Assembly (NCBI GenBank): GCA_010356995.1
Contig: ML996710.1
Coordinates: forward strand, 189,911-253,910
DNA length: 64,000 nucleotides
Direction of reading: 5' to 3'
DNA from: Trichodelitschia bisporula
Lineage: Eukaryota; Ascomycota; Dothideomycetes; Phaeotrichales; Phaeotrichaceae
Made by a program: the position numbers and the translations under genes
Part shown: one piece after another, positions 1 through 12,955 of the stretch
Position numbering within the stretch: the first letter of the stretch is position 1
How the letters are laid out: the number at the start of each line of letters is the position of its first letter
The notes under the pieces: model-generated
The model's input: the letters and a program-made list of their open reading frames with translations, nothing else
Databases searched by the model: none
Told to the model about the DNA's origin: nothing

Positions 1-575
1 ATGGTACTGCACCGTCCCACTCGGTCCCGTTTTCAATGCACGCCAACGTCTTGTACCCGCCGCCGCTGCCGCCGAAGACGTACCCGTACGGACGGTGCGG
101 GCCGTACATCTTCGCCGCCAGCTCGCGCGAGAAGCGTGCCGCCGCCGCGCTGCCGCGGAACCCGGTGATGGTCGCGTCGTCGCCCGGATACATGTCTTGG
201 CGACCCTGGTTGGACTCGACGATGTATGCACCGGACTCGAAGGAGAAGGGCGCGATGTCGGAAATGATGGCGCCGAGGGCCGCGGGCTCGAAGACGAGCT
301 TCTCGTTGCCCGACACGGCTGGTAGCGGCTGGATGAAGCGTTTCCGGTACTGCTCCGCCGGTGGGAAGTAGAAGGAAAAGCGCAGCTCTGTACCGTTGAA
401 GCCGCCGTGCACGTAGCGGTGCCGCAGCGGCGTATCGCGCCATTCGTCGACGTCGATGTACGGGTATGTGTAGAGCGGGTCGACTCCGGTCGTGTTTTGG
501 CGGCGGACGACGGTTCCGGCCGCGAGGGCCTCTGCCGTCAAGGCGGCCACGATTGTGAAAACGGCCAAATGCATC
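1..575 (-). CDS. Secreted alpha/beta hydrolase-like protein, 5' part (runs off the window)
   Basis: The reading frame is open from ATG at 575 to the left edge (191 codons, no intron needed). It begins with a hydrophobic signal peptide (MHLAVFTIVAALTAEALAAG) and is followed by an extracellular-type sequence. Near the edge is GGSGGG, a GxSxG nucleophile elbow in the sequence YVFGGSGGGYK, which suggests a serine hydrolase of the alpha/beta fold. The catalytic acid and histidine would lie outside the window. Another in-frame context exists from an ATG at 580 in a different frame, but only the 575 start gives a signal peptide. The substrate is unknown; relatives are usually annotated only as hypothetical hydrolases. 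High GC and steady codon use support a live gene. Fold assignment is moderately sure, function is not. Confidence 0.75.
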
Positions 576-1587
576 TCATGGGGGGTTGACGGCTGTTGTT
601 GACGGTGCTGGTTGCTTTATACATCATGTCTATTATCCCAATTTGAGTCTACTTTCCTGTCCTTTCTTTTCTGTCTCGCATCGTTCGCTGGCTCGTTGGC
701 CATCGACATTGTCGGACTCCCACGGATCGCGAAGCATGTTCGCATGGAGGAGAGATGTTCGGACGTGATGTATCCAGATTGAGGGAGTCTGTTTTGGTAG
801 AGCGGTATTAATAGCGGGGCAGCTGATGCAGCTCACTTGAGCATCTAATCCCGAAGTAATAACGGCGTCGTTGGAGACGAGTTTAAGGTGCCTACTCAAG
901 GGCGACGTTGCGGGGCGAAACCATGATCGACGCCTTGACGCAACGTCAATTTTGCATATCATCTCGGATTGTCGCTCGCGACGCCGGCCTCACGAACCAC
1001 TTCCGCGGTTGCATTATTATGCAGTGGGCGTTTGACGTTCCGAAGCGCTCTATAGATTTAGATAATCTGCTCTCCCCCGCTTAGGGCCCGTCTTTCTACC
1101 ACAGCAACGCGAATTGCCACTTTCCACAGATGGGCACCACATCGGCCTAGGCCGCCCGAAGAATTCGTGGCCGCCTCACCTGGGCATTTTTGCGGACGGG
1201 GCGGCTACGACCTTTTCCGGTGGCCTTTGGATCTTGATTTTTTCCAGCTGTAAAAGTGAGAATACCGATACAGCAGAGCGCCTAACCCTCGTTCGCGGTC
1301 TTGTAAGGTTACGGCGCTTGCTGGAGGGGAAGCATGCTGGCCCATACGAGCATCTAAGTTAAGCGGTGGTATAAATCTTCAAGCGCATGCCTTCGAGTGC
1401 TGCCATACCTACGGTTCGAGGGCAATACCCTAAGCCAGCTAACACGTACCCCCCATCTCATTAACTCGGGAAACCGGAACATGGCGGCGTTCCGTCTCGA
1501 GGTAGAGCGCAAGCCAGCCTTGGTTTCTCAACAGTTTTTAATAGTGAATATCTTTATTATTAGGCATTAGTTTGCCATCAATCAAGC
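576..1587. other. Intergenic, no gene seen
   Basis: This is upstream of the hydrolase gene. No conserved protein is visible in any frame, and the short open frames look like chance. Composition falls from GC-rich near the gene to AT-richer toward the tRNA. Confidence 0.5.
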
Positions 1588-1677
1588 GGTCGCGTGGTGT
1601 AGTTGGTTATCACACTTGTCTAACATCTGCGAAGACGTGGACACAAGTGGTCCCCAGTTCGAACCTGGGCGCGATCA
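1588..1677 (+). tRNA. tRNA-Val (anticodon AAC) with a 16-nt intron
   Basis: The acceptor arms GGTCGCG and CGCGATC pair over 7 bp (one G-U), the discriminator is A, and the T arm is CCCAG-TTCGAAC-CTGGG. The D arm is GTGTAGTTGGTTATCAC. The anticodon stem CTTGT/ACAAG encloses C-T-A-A-C-A, so the anticodon is AAC at 1622-1624. The intron occupies 1626-1641, directly after position 37, the normal place for nuclear tRNA introns. A run of five T follows at once (from 1680), a Pol III terminator. Confidence 0.93.
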
Positions 1678-3865
1678 ACTTTTTGCTTTCGACGACTTCT
1701 AGCCAGGTATGCGCGACGGTTCGCGTGGAGCCGGTGAGCAGTACAGGAAGAGGAATGGATCGCTGAAGGACGAGCTCGAGACATAGCCAAACAAGTTTGT
1801 ATATTTACCATGACTACTGTACCATGGCATTAGTTTTGTTGGCAGTTCGTCACAACAGTTATGGTGCGCATGATTCAAGTGTTTTGCTATGAGTTGGTGA
1901 CACTTCGTCGTTATACTCTCGGCGAGCCACTATGTCAATGTACATGGACACTTGAATGACAGTAGTGCAGATCGCTATGCATTTGGACGTCGTTGGGAAT
2001 CTAATCTTTTGGTTAGGCTGCCACGATACTAAGCTTGTGTTGAAGGAGTGCAGGGGCAGAGAACATATGCTGGGTAATAACCATCCAGGACGTAGAGGGA
2101 GTGACAATGCAGTAGGATGATCAATTACGTTTTCTTCAATCTTTGGTAAAGTCTTCAAATTATGCTAGCAGACAGTGGGCCACAGCAATAGCCGATAAAG
2201 TGCATGTAATGTTACCTTTCAATGTTCCTGAACTCGATCGGAAAGTTCGCTGATAAAATAAAATAAATACTACGCTCCTAGGGTTACGGTTCCGTCCATT
2301 GTCCGGCATCCGCAAGGACTCAAATGCAATATGCCTGATTGGCCTGAATACACCTCCCGCATCCAGTCACCCGTATAAATCTCGATTATGAGAATTTTTC
2401 ATTAAATGTGCCATGCGACAAGGATGCATCCAGTTGACAGTTAGCTAATTTTAGGCCTCGTCGACCCCGGTGAGACTTTCGCAACATTTCATTTTTACTG
2501 ACTGTGATCGTTTGAGTGCCTCGTGATTCAAAGGTATCCCTTGAACTGAAGGGGTTCCCGCTGGTGCCCGCCCTGATGTCCTGGTTTGCATCATCGTTGG
2601 CTTTCGCGTGAGTGACAGACCGGTACGAGTGCAAAATTTTATTACAGGACCGTTGTGCAATAGAAAAAAGCCTTCGTACAGGTCTGGCCATTTAAGCGGA
2701 AGCTATGGTGAACGCCCTTAGTACATCAGATTCCTCGGAGCCTCGTTATTAGTTTTGCTACCAGCTAAACAGTAAACCACCTGCATGGACCTTAAGTGAC
2801 CGCCTTTTATGTAAAATTAAATTTGTGTATGTGTCCCTCTCCATCTAGCTCTATTCCTTGGACTGGCATATGCTAATGGGGAGTCAGTTTTCACTGAAAT
2901 TCTTATCAAAGATTGGGCCGCTGGAGCCTATCCATGTAAGCTATAAAATTGAGGTAGGTTTCATGTTCCTCTAATACTATACGGAATTTTCTTCATTCAC
3001 GTACCAGTTCTCAGCCTCTTGATAGAATGAGTGCTTAACCACTTTATCCTGTCAAGCGGGAGCTACTTCACATGCACACCCAAAACCTGGAATGTATCCG
3101 TCCCGTATCCCATCGAGTCAGCCAGTCACAGGTCCACAATTTTGAGCCAGTTTGGCGCGGCTCGATAAATTGAAATGAGCTTTGAAAATCTCCATGTACA
3201 CTTCAGCCCACACAAATTCGGTACCGTCTTCCCACGACGTCATCATACCAGCTCATATGCTAGCAATGCAGCTTGCGGAAGGAAATCTAGGTAACTAATT
3301 TTTACCTTCATCCACTCGTGGTGAGTGCATACAGGTTTTAAATTTAAGGTTACGGTATTGGGGCCTCGACTCCAAGGCGCTCAAACTGCAGGGGGTCGGT
3401 GTGCGTATGTAATGCTTTCTACGGCAATGTGCATACAACGCGGGTTCCATCAAGACGAAGATTATGCCAAATCTTTCGGCTCATTAAGACATCTTGGTAC
3501 AATTTCATCTTATTGCATATTCGTCGGCCTGGTGGTGAATGATGTTGCATTGACGTCGAACTTCGATGAGTAATAAAGCAAACCTGAGAATTGGGTTATT
3601 GGTGGGATGTGCATAACTTGTGCGTATCCCATGTTGTGGGCGTATGTGTGAAATAGTTCCCGGGGAGTCTGCATTTCTTCGGGCCCCCCTTGAACGGTAA
3701 TCAACGTTTTCCAATAACGAGTGCTCATCTCATGCTCCATGGCGGAAGAAGGGCAGCAGGCACCGTTGCGGGTATCCACGTAGCCAGCGGATCAATTGAA
3801 GAGTACAATTTCTTAGCAGAATCCTTTTGTAAGAAGCTCCTGCTATCGGATTGGTCCGTCATTTG

Positions 3866-4073
3866 ATCCCTTGTACGGCCCAGGTACACGCACAGGTACT
3901 CGTCCCCCACTCTTCCTTTTTATGGACCAATTAAAGAGCTAGAATTCAGTTCCGTAAAGATCTCTTTATTTTTGTAGCTGATCCTAGCTCTTTAACTGGT
4001 CTATAATAGAGGAAAGGTCGGGGACGAGTACCTGAGCGTGTACCTGGGCCGGTGCTTGGGCTGTGCAAGGGAT
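3866..4073. mobile_element. MITE-like inverted-repeat element, copy 1 (208 bp)
   Basis: The element starts ATCCCTTGTACGG and ends CAAGGGAT. The two ends are inverted copies carrying CCAGGTAC, CAGGTACTCGTCCCC and related blocks; the right arm has about 12-16 extra bases. The core contains an inner inverted repeat around AGAGCTAG/CTAGCTCT. There is no coding capacity. The same family occurs at 6428-6624. Comparison with 8180-8235 gives a site that aligns on both sides but lacks the element, so AT could be the duplicated target dinucleotide. Non-autonomous DNA transposon is the natural reading; the transposase source is not in the window. Confidence 0.72.
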
Positions 4074-6427
4074 AAGACGACAGCGAGGACTCCCGCATTA
4101 AAAAGGAAAACGAACAGTTGCACTGTCTGTCGCTGTAAAAAGTTAAACCCTGAGAATAATGACGAGTATTTTGCTCTGCGTTTCAATTGGGTTCCATGAA
4201 AGTGTCTACCCAAAGTTTAAGTCAATTGACCTTGGGCTGCCTACCCCACCCATGCTTCAATGCAGCCGTCAAAATCTTTCCATTTAATGCGAAATGTTCT
4301 AACGAGTGCCAGCGCGCTGATATAGTTAACTTCCATTTAGAAATGGCTGTTTGATCTGGTTAGGTAAAGTCAGGGTACGATCTTTTGCACACGCGTCGCT
4401 GGAGGCTTAAGTCAGCGCCGAAAAACGGCGAGCGCCTTCACTCATTAATGAAAGGGAGAGGGGAGTCATCCGGGTGTTTGAAATAATTTGAAATGCCCGC
4501 TGATAGAGCTGTGAAACTTTGGCAACGCTTCGTCTGTTCATGCCAGGATTTCATAAGCTTGCGAACTTGAAGTCCAAGCTACAGTGTCCTCGTTGCGCTT
4601 GGGCCACGTCCGGATAACAAAAAGTCGGTGGTCTCTCCTCAACGAAAGTCGGGGTTCGGGGCTCTTTTATTTATTTTAGACTGACGTACCCTTGAGACGA
4701 CATTTGCTGGTAATGATAATAGCCCGCACGGCAGTTCAACGACTGGCTAGGATTTACCCGAACGACTGTATATTTTTCGTTATTTAACTAGAAAGCAAAG
4801 TGTTTATGGCGGACGCATGTTTTGGGCTTTTGGTTATGTATGAAACAGTTCCCCGTCACGCGTGCAAAAGCGGACATTATGTTGAAAGAGATTTTCCTAA
4901 TGCAAGTGACTAGGTATTATATTGGGCGCAATAGATGCAGGTGACGGTAACGACAGGACATGGAAATGATAAAGAGCTGCTCGCTAATGGCTCCGCACCT
5001 CTGAACTCCTGTGCGCGCTATCTAACGGCTGGGAGGCTATTCTCATAAGCCACTTACGGACAGATAATCTCCATATTCAATATGCTCCTAGAATGCCTTA
5101 AAGAATTCGGAAATAGCAGAATCGTCCCGCGAAGCGAATTGTGTGGCACCTTCATCTTTTCGGCAGTCCTCCCAGAAAGGTCGACTTTTTATGTGTAGGG
5201 TTTCCCTAGCTTTCTCCCCGGCTTTCCTTAAGCCCCATTGAACTTTGGCCCCCGTTAGAAGTAGAATCCGAGCAATGATCTCCCGTTACATGACCGTATT
5301 TCCCACATGTCCAGGGTAATAAATGACGTATTAGGTTATTGGTTTTATCCTGTTATGGGCATCAACACTTGCATCCTCACCGATGTCATAATAACCAGCG
5401 GTCCAAGCCGGGAGCAGGACTGCCTTACAGAACCGCCAAGTCGTTTAGCCCTCTGTACCGGCGGAAATATCTGCAGTGAACATAAGCATTGGGTAATTTT
5501 GTCGAGCCTATTGCCTAGCTTTCTGAATGTCGCTGGTCCTCATGGGTTGGACTGTAGGATGCGCAAATAGGAACCATGCTGGGTTTTGGAATGCCCTGCT
5601 GAGCTCCTCGCGCTATGCTAGCTTTGGTAAGTTTGAACCAAAAAACAATTCATGGAAACCGAGAGGACTAGTATGATCAACCAGCATTCGATGGGAAGCA
5701 TTACCACAATACCGTCATTTTCTAAGATGGATAGTTACAGTCGCAAGATGCGCCCCTGCGCCCCCACCGCACCTTCCCCACCCGGCGCCGGGATGCTCTT
5801 CGGAAGCGCCTTCTGGAACTCGCTCCCCTCCCCCATGTTCCTCTCTAATAAAAAGATCAAATAGACAGCACAGCCAATAAACTACTGCGACGCACCTTGC
5901 CTGGGCTCAGGGCATGAAATGCAACCTAGCATCAAACTAAACCGCCAGCACCAACCGCGCCCGCGGACTCCGCAGACGCAGCATGAGCCGAGGCGCTGGC
6001 AATACCAATGCACGAGGGCAAAGGGTATATTGGATGTTCGAAAAAGTAGGCCTAATGTGAGGCTCTTCTTTCACCTGGCCTATGTGGTGCCCGAATTATT
6101 CTGCTGTCGATGAAATTCAAATGAAGTTACTTTTACGCATACATGAAGCTGGTGCACCTGAGCATCACGACTTAAGACCCTGCGCTAGAACTTGATAGTT
6201 TTCTTTTGGCGAAGCACTCACACATGGCCTGGGGGGCTGTAGGTAGATGGCAGGTGTATATTTTGGGAGAGTGTTGTTGAATATATCCCTATATACATCC
6301 ATAGCCTATTACGCCAAAAATGGCAAGACGTTGCTACCCTCCGGCTAGTTCTCACAAAAAGTTGGATTGTAACGCACTTATGCACCCAAACTAACTAATA
6401 TAATATTGCGCCTTTAGCACCAGCTCC

Positions 6428-6624
6428 ATCCCTTGTGCGGCCCCGGTACTCGTTGCCCACCTAATCTCTATCCTGGACCAACTATAGCGCTAGGACTTGT
6501 TACAGAAATAGGGGTAATTTTACAGAACTCAATTTTCGCTCATTAATTGATCAATAATAGAGGTTACGTGGGCAACGAGTACCTGGCCCGGCACCTGGGT
6601 CAGTACCTCGGTCGTCCAAGGGAT
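6428..6624. mobile_element. MITE-like inverted-repeat element, copy 2 (197 bp)
   Basis: It starts ATCCCTTGTGCGGCCCCGG and ends CAAGGGAT. The ends are inverted copies with GGTACTCGTTGCCCAC on the left and its complement on the right. Core words such as TGGACCAA, GCGCTAG and CAATAATAGAGG match copy 1 at 3866-4073. Divergence between copies is high, so the family is old. It has no open frame. Confidence 0.7.
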
Positions 6625-8024
6625 AATGCAAGCATTTTTGGCGCTTCTTTCGTCTCAAAATCTCCGCAGAAATCTTGGGAATTGCGACTTGAATTTTATG
6701 ACTAAACCCCCCTGTCTACACCAAAGTCCATTCGGTTATGAACGTGGGCGTAGCACTAAGATCTAGCGGAAAGATAAACTTTCCAAGACGCCAACTTTTT
6801 TAACGGAATATATTGCTCCGCATAATGTACAAAAGAACCCGACCTTGTCATGGCCAGTCGGTTTATGTAATATCATTTTAGTTTACTTTCCTAGCAGGGG
6901 TGCATCATAACTTGTTAATATTTGGAGTGGGGTTTTTCTAGAGTCTTGAAAAGCCGTGCACATTCTTCACACGGGAACCCATACGTGGGGTGGTAACGTG
7001 CTATGTATCTGAAGCCTCCCGGATTTACCACTGGTACGCTCCTTTAGGGGCTCAGTGGCCAGGTGTTGGATAATTCAGGGCCACCTAAAATCGCAAGCCT
7101 GTTGGAATTAGATCCCACCGGTTGATAGAAATAACATAAGGGCGTAGGTTTATATCCCTTTCTTGTCCTGCATTTCTCGGCGCGCTGCAGTGGTTTTAAC
7201 GAAAAGAAATACTGCCTAAACTGGGAACATTCAACTAAACCATTTCTACATATCAAGACGTATCCCTTGTACTGTAGACGTCTCAGCTGACATTCTCGCC
7301 GGTATCATCGTAACTAGTAGACTAACTGGAGAGCAAGGCTTTTTACTGACGGGTTTGTCATAAACGTTGTTGTTAAAAATGCTCTTGTATAATAGACTGG
7401 CCATGTACGAGGACTCCGGCCAAAACCCAATTTAAGACGGAACCCAAGATGACAGCGAGGACGCCAGCTGCACAGAGATAAGACCATGCATCCTTTATCG
7501 TGATAATTTCTCCTTATGAATGTCCCTCCACTTGTAGGTATATTCGGTAGGTGCAACAATTTGAAACGGGCTCAAATTGCGCGCCAAATCGAAACAAATC
7601 CGAGGATGAACAGAAACTCAATCGATAAATGTCGCATAGTATGGTTGCAAGCGCTCAATCATTTTGGAATATGGAAAGTTTCCGAATGTAGTGTGCAAGA
7701 TCTGGCTAAACTCTTTTACAGCGTGAGGGATGGAGCGGAATAAAAAATACAAGTTCAGGTGTATTTCTTTAGCTGCCCCCTGATGCGCTTTTTAAAGGCA
7801 CACGCGGAAGGCTAGCCAGCAAGCGAGTTAAACTACATTTTATAGGTCGTTTAAAATTTCCTTTTCGAGGGAAATAAAACCCTGCGGAGAAAAAAGCTCT
7901 TCTTACGAACATAGACCTGAGGTCATGTAGCATATAAAAAAACTGAGTTGGCCTGGGAGGCCAACGTACGCTGTGTGAAGCACGTGTATATTGGGTGAGT
8001 ACCGGGCGTTTTAGCAGTGCATCC

Positions 8025-8260
8025 ATCAGTTCCCTGCATGGCTGCCGAAGCACTCCAAATCCCTATCGCAGATGTTAGCGGCGGATATGATAGCATTATG
8101 CACTTTATGTCCGAGCGACCTCGTAACTGGCTAACCCAATCAAACAGCGGAGTTCTTCTAGCATATGTGTTCCGTAAAGAAACCTTACTCTCTGATTGGT
8201 CCGCCGGTTAATAAGACGCCAGCGAGGGCACCCGCACTACAAGGTATGGCGTTCGGCTTC
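8025..8260 (+). repeat. Paralogue of the copy-1 insertion site, without the element
   Basis: GATTGGTCCG(C/T) followed by ...AATAAGACG.CAGCGAGG.C.CCCGCA is shared with the two flanks of the element at 3866-4073, but here the flanks are contiguous. Translated on the plus strand the flank reads LLSDWS in both copies (about 3840 and 8200), and the downstream flank reads KT.AR.PAL in both, so a decayed coding repeat lies under the element. A 64-codon open frame (8017-8211) remains here. A third weaker copy (TARTPA) is at 7445-7475. The parent protein is not recognised. Confidence 0.5.
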
Positions 8261-10461
8261 ATCGCTTTTTTTTTGAACTGCAAGGGTCGTTGGTATGGGT
8301 AAGAGCGTTATGCTGATGGTTTTACTTAATGATACATTTCAACTGATGCCTTTTAGCTAGGGGCAACCCACCACAGGTTACGCTAACTCAACGACATAAT
8401 GGACCTGTAATAAGAGCACTAAATGCAAAGTCACAGGACACTGACTCATTCCTCAAACCATGTGCGGAAGGAATCCTGCAAATTGTTACTTCTTGACTTA
8501 GGCAATGCACACATGCAAGCACTCCTAATTCCCTCGAATCATTAGACAATAATTTTTTTTCGAGGTACGAACTAAGCAGACATTCAAACCTAAAAAGGCA
8601 TACAAACCCTATAGCCGAGTAATGAAGTTTACATGCGTCTAACTGGTGTGCCTCAGTCCCACCTTCCACGACCCCTTACTCCCAAAGCATGCAAAGAGCG
8701 CATTGAACTTCAATGTCATGGAACAGTTACGGCACACCCACGCAGCACAGACATTTTCTGGTAGTCTACACAATATTAAAGTCATCATGACGAGCTAAGG
8801 ACTTTGAAAGTTTGTGGGCGCCGCCTACCCTTAGGAAATATTTGTGTGCGGTAATAGAGCTTCTACGGACTGGGGAGTAAGGAAGTTGCGCTAATTTGCT
8901 CGCGTTTGTTCAATTCTTGTCTTTTGTTTAGCTGCGGTTGGCAGATGTACGTGCATGGGTGGAGTCTCAGCATTTGGGAATATTTGCAGTATCTCTCCAA
9001 CTGGCTTAGGAGCTTTTTGTAATTTTTGAGCGTATCTCACGGGCTGTAGCCCTTCGCTTGTCACGCATGGGTGAGGACATAATGAATGTACATTCGAAAA
9101 ATAATAAATAATCACCAACACCCCACTTGGGTAGTGCCGAGACATAATAAAAGATCTGAGCTTAAACTTCAGGTTGTGCGGTGCTTATGCTTATTGGGTG
9201 TCTTGATGCAACAGTGATTTTTGAGGCCGAGAAAAGCGAGGTCAATATTGAATTTCGTATTCTCTTTCCTCCCCCTCTCCCTCCCCCTATGGTCTAAAGA
9301 CAAGTTACTGTAATGTGATCCCCGAGTTGCAGTAATCTGATAGGTTCCCCAAAATGCTAAACATTAAGATCACGCCGTGCTTGCTTCGTCTACACCTTAC
9401 CTAAGCCCCCCCCCCCGCCTATCCAAACCGAAGATATCAATTCCACCATTCGCCGGATCGGTAAATTGTACAAATCAACCTAGTGGAGAAGCGCTGGCTT
9501 CTAAGCTACCCTGAAGGTTTAACAAACTACAGCATCCTCTGGTTAGAATCACCTCAACCACCTAAACACTCTACCACTACTTTCATCTCAATGTATGTAT
9601 GGGTAGAATTGCCATTATATAAAATCTTTAGGTCGCTTTTCCCAGCCTTCGCTTTTGCCAGCGTGAAAGGCCGCAAAGTTTCTCACTTTACAAGCGACTT
9701 CTCACGTATGTACCGACTCGGATGAACGGCAAACTGCCCATCTTGTTTGGGACAACCATAATAGTGCAAAGCTGATCTCGATGTGCCTTTGACACATGAG
9801 TACATCGCGACTTAAAAATTGACATTGGCAATTTGATTAGGTCTCAGCGCTGATTAGGACGGTTGATATCATGCCTCTTGGACCTTGGGGTGTGCGATTA
9901 ATGCGTTTGACAACGCTAAACCTCTTCCTTCTTCATTTACTTTAATGGCTGACCACTAGATTTTGCTCCATTTGCGGAACGAAGCATTGGGATTTACTCA
10001 GCTGATTCCCGGATTTTTATTCAACCTCCAACCGCAGACGATAATAGGCATTGATATGTCCTCAATTTCCATCGGTTCTGCCGCCTGTTCTTGAGATTTG
10101 GCCGTTTGCGGACCAACAGGGCTGGACGGCGCTCAAGGGACATGGATTAGGACGTCTGGTGCGTCCGGTTACTGATGATAATGAGCACTCGATTATATGC
10201 TGCGTTCACCAAGCACTAGCTTGTCAAAGCTTTCTAAGGACGGCATGAGCTGCACTGCATATGGCAGCCATGAGACTTAGGTAGTTCATCTCTGAGGTGT
10301 TGTAAGGTGGCCTTGTGGATGTGGAGGAAGCAACTAGGCTTCATTTGAAAAAAAACACGCCGACTGAGTCAATGAACTCAGTATCTCATCGATGAAGCGA
10401 AATGGCACCGAGACTCAAAGCGATCATGTTTACATATGTAAAGACCTATCTACAGCGCCAA

Positions 10462-11437
10462 TCAGGCATACGGCGGGAACACCTTGACCTTGTCCATGTT
10501 CGCCGATTCCACGCTCCATCCAGCCGTCTTCGCACCGGCGCCGGTAAAGAACTGGCCGGCGGCCGCGTTCCCACGCAGCGTCCAGTCGAGCCACTTAACC
10601 TCAGCCTCGCCGAACTTGCCGCCGTTCGTTTCGCTCCAGGTGGCCTGAAGGTCAGCGGGGAACGGACTCGGGACGGCTTACATACCATGTGGCCGACGGG
10701 CAGGTTGCCCTTCCATTTCGGGTGTGATGCCGCAAGGTTCTTATAGTCGCGTTCGCCCTGGACACTCAGTAAAAGCTCGCTCAGTTCGGGAGAACGTACG
10801 TTGGCATACGCGATATCCGAGCTGCCGCCCAGGAAGTAGAAGATGGGCTGCGTGACCTTCTTCGACTTGACGGAGGAGCCGAATTCACCCTGTACAAGTC
10901 AGATACTGGTGCGCGGCTTCCGAATGTACGAACCGAGTTGAAGATGCCAACAACCGAAATCTGTGCCTGTCCCTGCGGACTAATGGCCGCCTCGTACGTC
11001 TCCAAGCCACCGCAGCTCTGCCCCGCGGCCGCAATCCGAGTTCCATCGACGGCAGCGAACTTGCCCTTGCCGGCATTCGCCTTAATCCAGTTAAGCGAGT
11101 CAATCTGCATCTTCGACGTCGTCTGGCCTTTGCCACCGGTGGGTGCGCCGTTGGCGATGACGAAAAAGCCATTCGAGGCGACTTGGAACAGCGAGCGGCG
11201 GAAATACGTGCCGTTGGAGCTGCAAGCGCCGTTGCCCCAGATCAACACAGGCAGCTTAAGGCCGGCGGGGGGCGAGATCGGCGCAAAGATGGTGTGCTGC
11301 GGCAGGGTCGATTCGGCCCAGAACCCCGCCTTGTGCGGCCCGGTGGCCAGGGTGCCGGGCGTCGGGTTGACGGCCCATGACGAGCCGGCGTCTTGCGCGA
11401 GGGCGATGCCGACGAGGGAGGCGAGGAGGAGCTTCAT
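10462..11437 (-). CDS. Secreted alpha/beta hydrolase (GxSxG serine hydrolase), 295 aa, 3 exons
   Basis: Exons are 11437-10934, 10889-10686 and 10644-10462, with introns of 44 and 41 nt; both are phase 0. The protein opens with a signal peptide (MKLLLASLVGIALAQD). GQSCGG near residue 145 is a GxSxG nucleophile elbow, the LGGSSDIAYAN region can supply the acid, and LPVGHMATW can supply the histidine across the second splice junction. PVLIWGNGACSSNG looks like the oxyanion strand-loop. Length and layout resemble fungal secreted esterase/polyester-hydrolase-like proteins of unknown substrate. No partner gene is adjacent; the next live gene lies 3.7 kb away. The exon phases and the restored C-terminal homology make the model solid. 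Exact activity is not known. Confidence 0.85.
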
Positions 11438-12955
11438 GGTGGCGTTGATGCCGGTACAAGGTGACGGGTGCGCGGTACTAATATTCTGCCGCTCATTGCA
11501 GGCGTCGCATTCGTGAGGTGAAACATTGCGCTGGATGCGATATTGAGCAGTACAGCATCATGCGGCGTCGGCACTTGGGCTCGCGTTAATCTAGGCGAGA
11601 ACGAACGGGCTCGGCGCCGGCCGTCTGGGCGGTCGTTCAACGGATGGTATCGAGAGAAAAAGGCAGCCTACGCAGCAATGGACGAAATTGCCCTGCGAAG
11701 CCAACTTAAATGTGTTCGCATTCTCGTTCGCAGCTTTTACTGTGTTGGACTGGCGAGCCGTTCTAGATGACCATCGCTTGGCCACTCAAGGGAGTCAGCG
11801 GGGTAGATGAAGGCGGCTAGGGCCGGAGAGATCGAAATCAGATCCACTGCTGAAGCCTCTGTTTATAGTGCTCGGCGTTTCTCCGGTTGGCGGGGCGGGA
11901 TTAGGGCAGCTCGCCGATTAATCGGGTAGCTTGGTACCCATGGTGCCACCAAGCATCTAGGCGATCCGCGGAATTAACTCATGTTTCTGAATTGGGATTC
12001 CAGCTTCGAGAAGGCGATTGTGCCATCGACCGAAGCGCAGACTACCAATGGATTGAAGAACTTGCTCATTAGGTAGGGAGACCTACAAACGATGATGTTG
12101 CGGCGTTCTGCAGCATCGAGCGGAAGACATGATGAGACGACGACCATCCAGATGGCTTAATACCCGCACAGCAAGGATCGTCTCATCCTCTCGACTTAAT
12201 ACGTACAGGCCAAGAGACACACTTGCTGGCATGGAGGAAGCGAAGTGCGGAGCATTCGGAGTGAAGCTGGTACCAAGTAGGGCTCTATGCTTGAACGGAA
12301 GAGGAATGGGGATCGTCTTTGCTCTGGTAAATCTCCGCTTAATAGCGGACCCTGCGGGCTGGCAACAGCTCGTAAGAATGCGGAGAATTCAACTGATTGA
12401 CTGGGATATGGCTAGATCAATCAGCTATCAACATCCGGGGTTGGCGGGAAGGTTGAAGCAAGCCATATTCTCACACTGAAGTAAAAGCAGTGACGGAGGG
12501 CGAGCAGCCCGCAGTGACCAGCTTTAACTTCCGTGCAGACCGAGAACTGCCCATAGGCTCTGGCTCTAAGCCGAGTCCGCGGAGCAATAGAGGTTCATGT
12601 GCTCGGTCCCGCGAGGCCCAGCGGAGTAGCTGACTTTACCGGGCGGCCTCAGCTTAGGGTTGGAAAGCAAGGAACCGTTACCGTTCTCCAAACCATCGTA
12701 TTCCATCCGGAGAAGTGGCCCAGGCTCGAGCATCCGTGTTATCCTAGTAGAGCTGACATGACGAAAGTGAGAGACGAACGAGATACCGTAATAGAGCCGC
12801 GCGCTTGTCTTATCCCCGAACTGAAGACTTTAGCGTCACCGGAGATGCACTCACTGATAGCCTTCAATCCTTGTTGCATTCTCTGTTCCGTGACCGTCCC
12901 AGCAGCTTCGAACATCTCAACGTCCTGCAGAAAGCGCTTCAGCTCTCACCACCAG
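11438..12955. other. Intergenic, nothing recognised
   Basis: A 116-codon open frame (12129-12479, plus) has no recognisable motif and ordinary chance composition. No repeats stand out. Confidence 0.4.

Larger units (their letters stand above)
1678..10461. other. 8.8-kb gene-free, AT-richer block with old repeats
   Basis: No frame in this stretch reads as a recognisable protein, and splice-consistent models could not be built. The base composition is visibly lower in GC than the genes elsewhere in the window. It contains two related inverted-repeat elements (3866-4073 and 6428-6624), a paralogous unoccupied site near 8195-8215, a diverged third flank copy near 7430-7480 and an 11-C run at 9406-9416. 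The best explanation is an old, mutated repeat region between gene islands. Confidence 0.55.
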
